Position numbers and translations under genes: made by a program. DNA of 14,175 nt. Origin: Arenicella sp. GTDB lineage: Bacteria; Pseudomonadota; Gammaproteobacteria; Arenicellales; Arenicellaceae. Position 1 is the first letter of the stretch. Every line of letters starts with the position of its first letter. This document shows positions 13,078-14,175 of the stretch, one piece after another. The stretch spans positions 1 through 14,175 of the forward strand of contig JALZWI010000028.1 in assembly GCA_023299895.1 (NCBI GenBank), in the 5' to 3' direction. A model generated the notes under the pieces. The model made no database searches and had not been told where the DNA came from. It saw only the letters and a program-made list of their open reading frames with translations.

Positions 13078-13995
13078 ATGTACGAGAGTTATTTTGGATT
13101 GATCGAGCGACCATTTTCGATTGCTCCTGATCCGCAATATTTGTATATGAGCGCGCGCCATAAGGAGGCGATGGCGCACCTTTCTTATGGTCTTTCGCAG
13201 GGTGGCTGTTTTATTGTGTTGACCGGTGAGGTTGGTACGGGCAAAACTACCTTATGCCGTAATCTGATGACTGATTTGCCTGATAATGTTGATCTTGCAT
13301 TGATTCTGAATGCTAATATTAATGAAACGGAATTGCTGCAAACGATTTGCGATGAACTGAAAATTTCTTACAGTATTGATAATTCGCAAAAACAACTGCT
13401 TGATTTAATTAATCAACATTTGCTGACGACGTTTGCAAATAACCGACACACCGTATTGATTATTGACGAAGCTCAATTATTAAGTCGTAACGTTTTAGAA
13501 CAAGTTCGATTGTTGACAAACTTAGAAACAACCAAGCATAAGTTGCTTCAAATTATTCTAATCGGTCAACCTGAGTTGAGTGACATGCTAATGCGTAATG
13601 ATCTACGTCAATTGGCTCAAAGGGTAACTGCTCGCTATCATTTAGGCGAAATAAAGAAATCTGAGATTGAGGAGTATGTAAATTATCGCTTGGGTGTGGC
13701 AGGTTGTAAGCAACCATTGTTCAGCAGTCAAGCACTGGCAAGATTGCATCATTTGACTGACGGTATACCGCGCAAAATTAATGTGCTGGCTGATCATGCT
13801 TTGTTGTCGACATACTCTCAAAATAAGCGATTAGTCGACGCGAATACGATCAGAGACTCGGCTAAAGAAGTGTTTTTCTCAAAAAAACCGACACTGGCCG
13901 AGCCAGCTCCCTTAAAGAATAAGTGGTGGGTGTTGGCACTTGGTGTGATTGTGCTTAATGCTTTTTTGTGGTGGTTTTTTAGTTCGGATAGTTAG
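13078..13995 (+). CDS. ExeA/MshM-like AAA ATPase with C-terminal membrane anchor
   Basis: A 305-residue ATPase of the ExeA (GspA)/MshM family, which uses ATP to help place secretion or pilus assemblies in the envelope. The family N-terminus YESYFGLIERPFSIAPDP is followed by Walker A GEVGTGKTT (50-58), Walker B VLIIDEAQ (125-132), the sensor-like LIGQPEL (about 160-166), an RLAQR-type arginine segment (QLAQRVTARYHLG) and the end of the ATPase module at DGIPRKINVLADHAL. A single hydrophobic segment (about 282-302) ends the protein after a basic KNK. Aeromonas ExeA is longer (547) with a periplasmic peptidoglycan-binding domain; that part is absent here. The start is good: CAGGAA five bases before the ATG. 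No gspB/exeB or secretion gene is nearby, so its partner is unknown. Confidence 0.85.
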   Translation: MYESYFGLIERPFSIAPDPQYLYMSARHKEAMAHLSYGLSQGGCFIVLTGEVGTGKTTLCRNLMTDLPDNVDLALILNANINETELLQTICDELKISYSIDNSQKQLLDLINQHLLTTFANNRHTVLIIDEAQLLSRNVLEQVRLLTNLETTKHKLLQIILIGQPELSDMLMRNDLRQLAQRVTARYHLGEIKKSEIEEYVNYRLGVAGCKQPLFSSQALARLHHLTDGIPRKINVLADHALLSTYSQNKRLVDANTIRDSAKEVFFSKKPTLAEPAPLKNKWWVLALGVIVLNAFLWWFFSSDS

Positions 13996-14004
13996 TAGTG
14001 TAGA

Positions 14005-14175
14005 TTAGTAAGTCTGACTGTTGGGTATCAAACCCAAGCACTCATCGACTAGTCGCTTTTGCTCAATAAGGTGCTGACTCATATAGCCACTAGCAGGTGA
14101 TGCCGATGGTGAGCGTCCCGCAAATTCGAGCCCGTTGACCGACTTAGGTAGCACTCGCTCAATACGGTGACGATT
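14005..14175 (-). CDS. sucA: 2-oxoglutarate dehydrogenase E1 component, C-terminal end only
   Basis: An open frame enters from the right edge on the minus strand and ends in TAA (complement of 14005-14007), giving the last 56 residues of a protein. FAGRSPSASPASGYMSQHL, followed by a Gln/Lys-rich helix, matches the C-terminus of SucA (E. coli has a very similar YAGRPASASPAVGYM). This is the thiamine-diphosphate-dependent E1 subunit of the TCA-cycle 2-oxoglutarate dehydrogenase complex. The stop lies only 9 bp from the convergent ATPase stop. In most bacteria sucB follows sucA directly; here it does not. The assignment rests on the C-terminal signature only. Confidence 0.85.
   Translation of the reverse strand, partial: NRHRIERVLPKSVNGLEFAGRSPSASPASGYMSQHLIEQKRLVDECLGLIPNSQTY

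Overview
The window looks like part of a moderately AT-rich gammaproteobacterial chromosome. The main reason is the block miaB-phoH(ybeZ)-ybeY-corC in the order found in Enterobacteria and many other Gammaproteobacteria. An E. coli-like class IIA fructose-bisphosphate aldolase, an Slp-type outer-membrane lipoprotein and an ExeA/MshM-type ATPase agree with this. The species cannot be named from the sequence. There is no rRNA, tRNA, CRISPR array, transposase or prophage gene, and no gene-free stretch exceeds about 300 bases.

Left third (1-4144). The window opens inside a RoxA-like/di-heme peroxidase-family cytochrome c gene. Next comes a 612-residue winged-helix regulator with a TolB/FlgO-like middle domain and TPR repeats. 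Two small ORFs of unknown function follow, then a hairpin and a bidirectional rho-independent terminator. The terminator also serves a convergent Slp-family lipoprotein gene whose C-terminus holds four in-frame 21-bp repeats.

Arsenic island (4375-6744, minus strand). This is a compact operon, arsR-arsI-arsC-acr3, with 20-bp, 2-bp and short or overlapping junctions. It is read from a TTGACA promoter embedded in a long inverted repeat that is the probable ArsR operator. Together the genes provide a thiol-rich repressor, an ArsI/CadI-type vicinal-oxygen-chelate enzyme (C-As lyase family), a low-molecular-weight-phosphatase-type arsenate reductase and an Acr3 arsenite efflux pump.

Housekeeping block (6876-12943, plus strand). 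The order is fba (glycolysis/gluconeogenesis), miaB (tRNA methylthiolation), a 286-bp leader, phoH, ybeY (overlapping phoH by 8 bp), corC and a stand-alone 5'-3' exonuclease. The exonuclease sits where lnt follows corC in E. coli. The leader is the most unusual part of the window. It has a good promoter, a 33-codon ORF with a strong Shine-Dalgarno sequence, and three perfect 15-bp tandem repeats read in frame inside that ORF. Its stop codon overlaps the TTG start of phoH, an arrangement that predicts translational coupling.

Right end (13078-14175). A short ExeA/MshM-like AAA ATPase with one C-terminal membrane anchor converges on the 3' end of sucA (2-oxoglutarate dehydrogenase E1), which is cut by the window edge. 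No sucB follows sucA.
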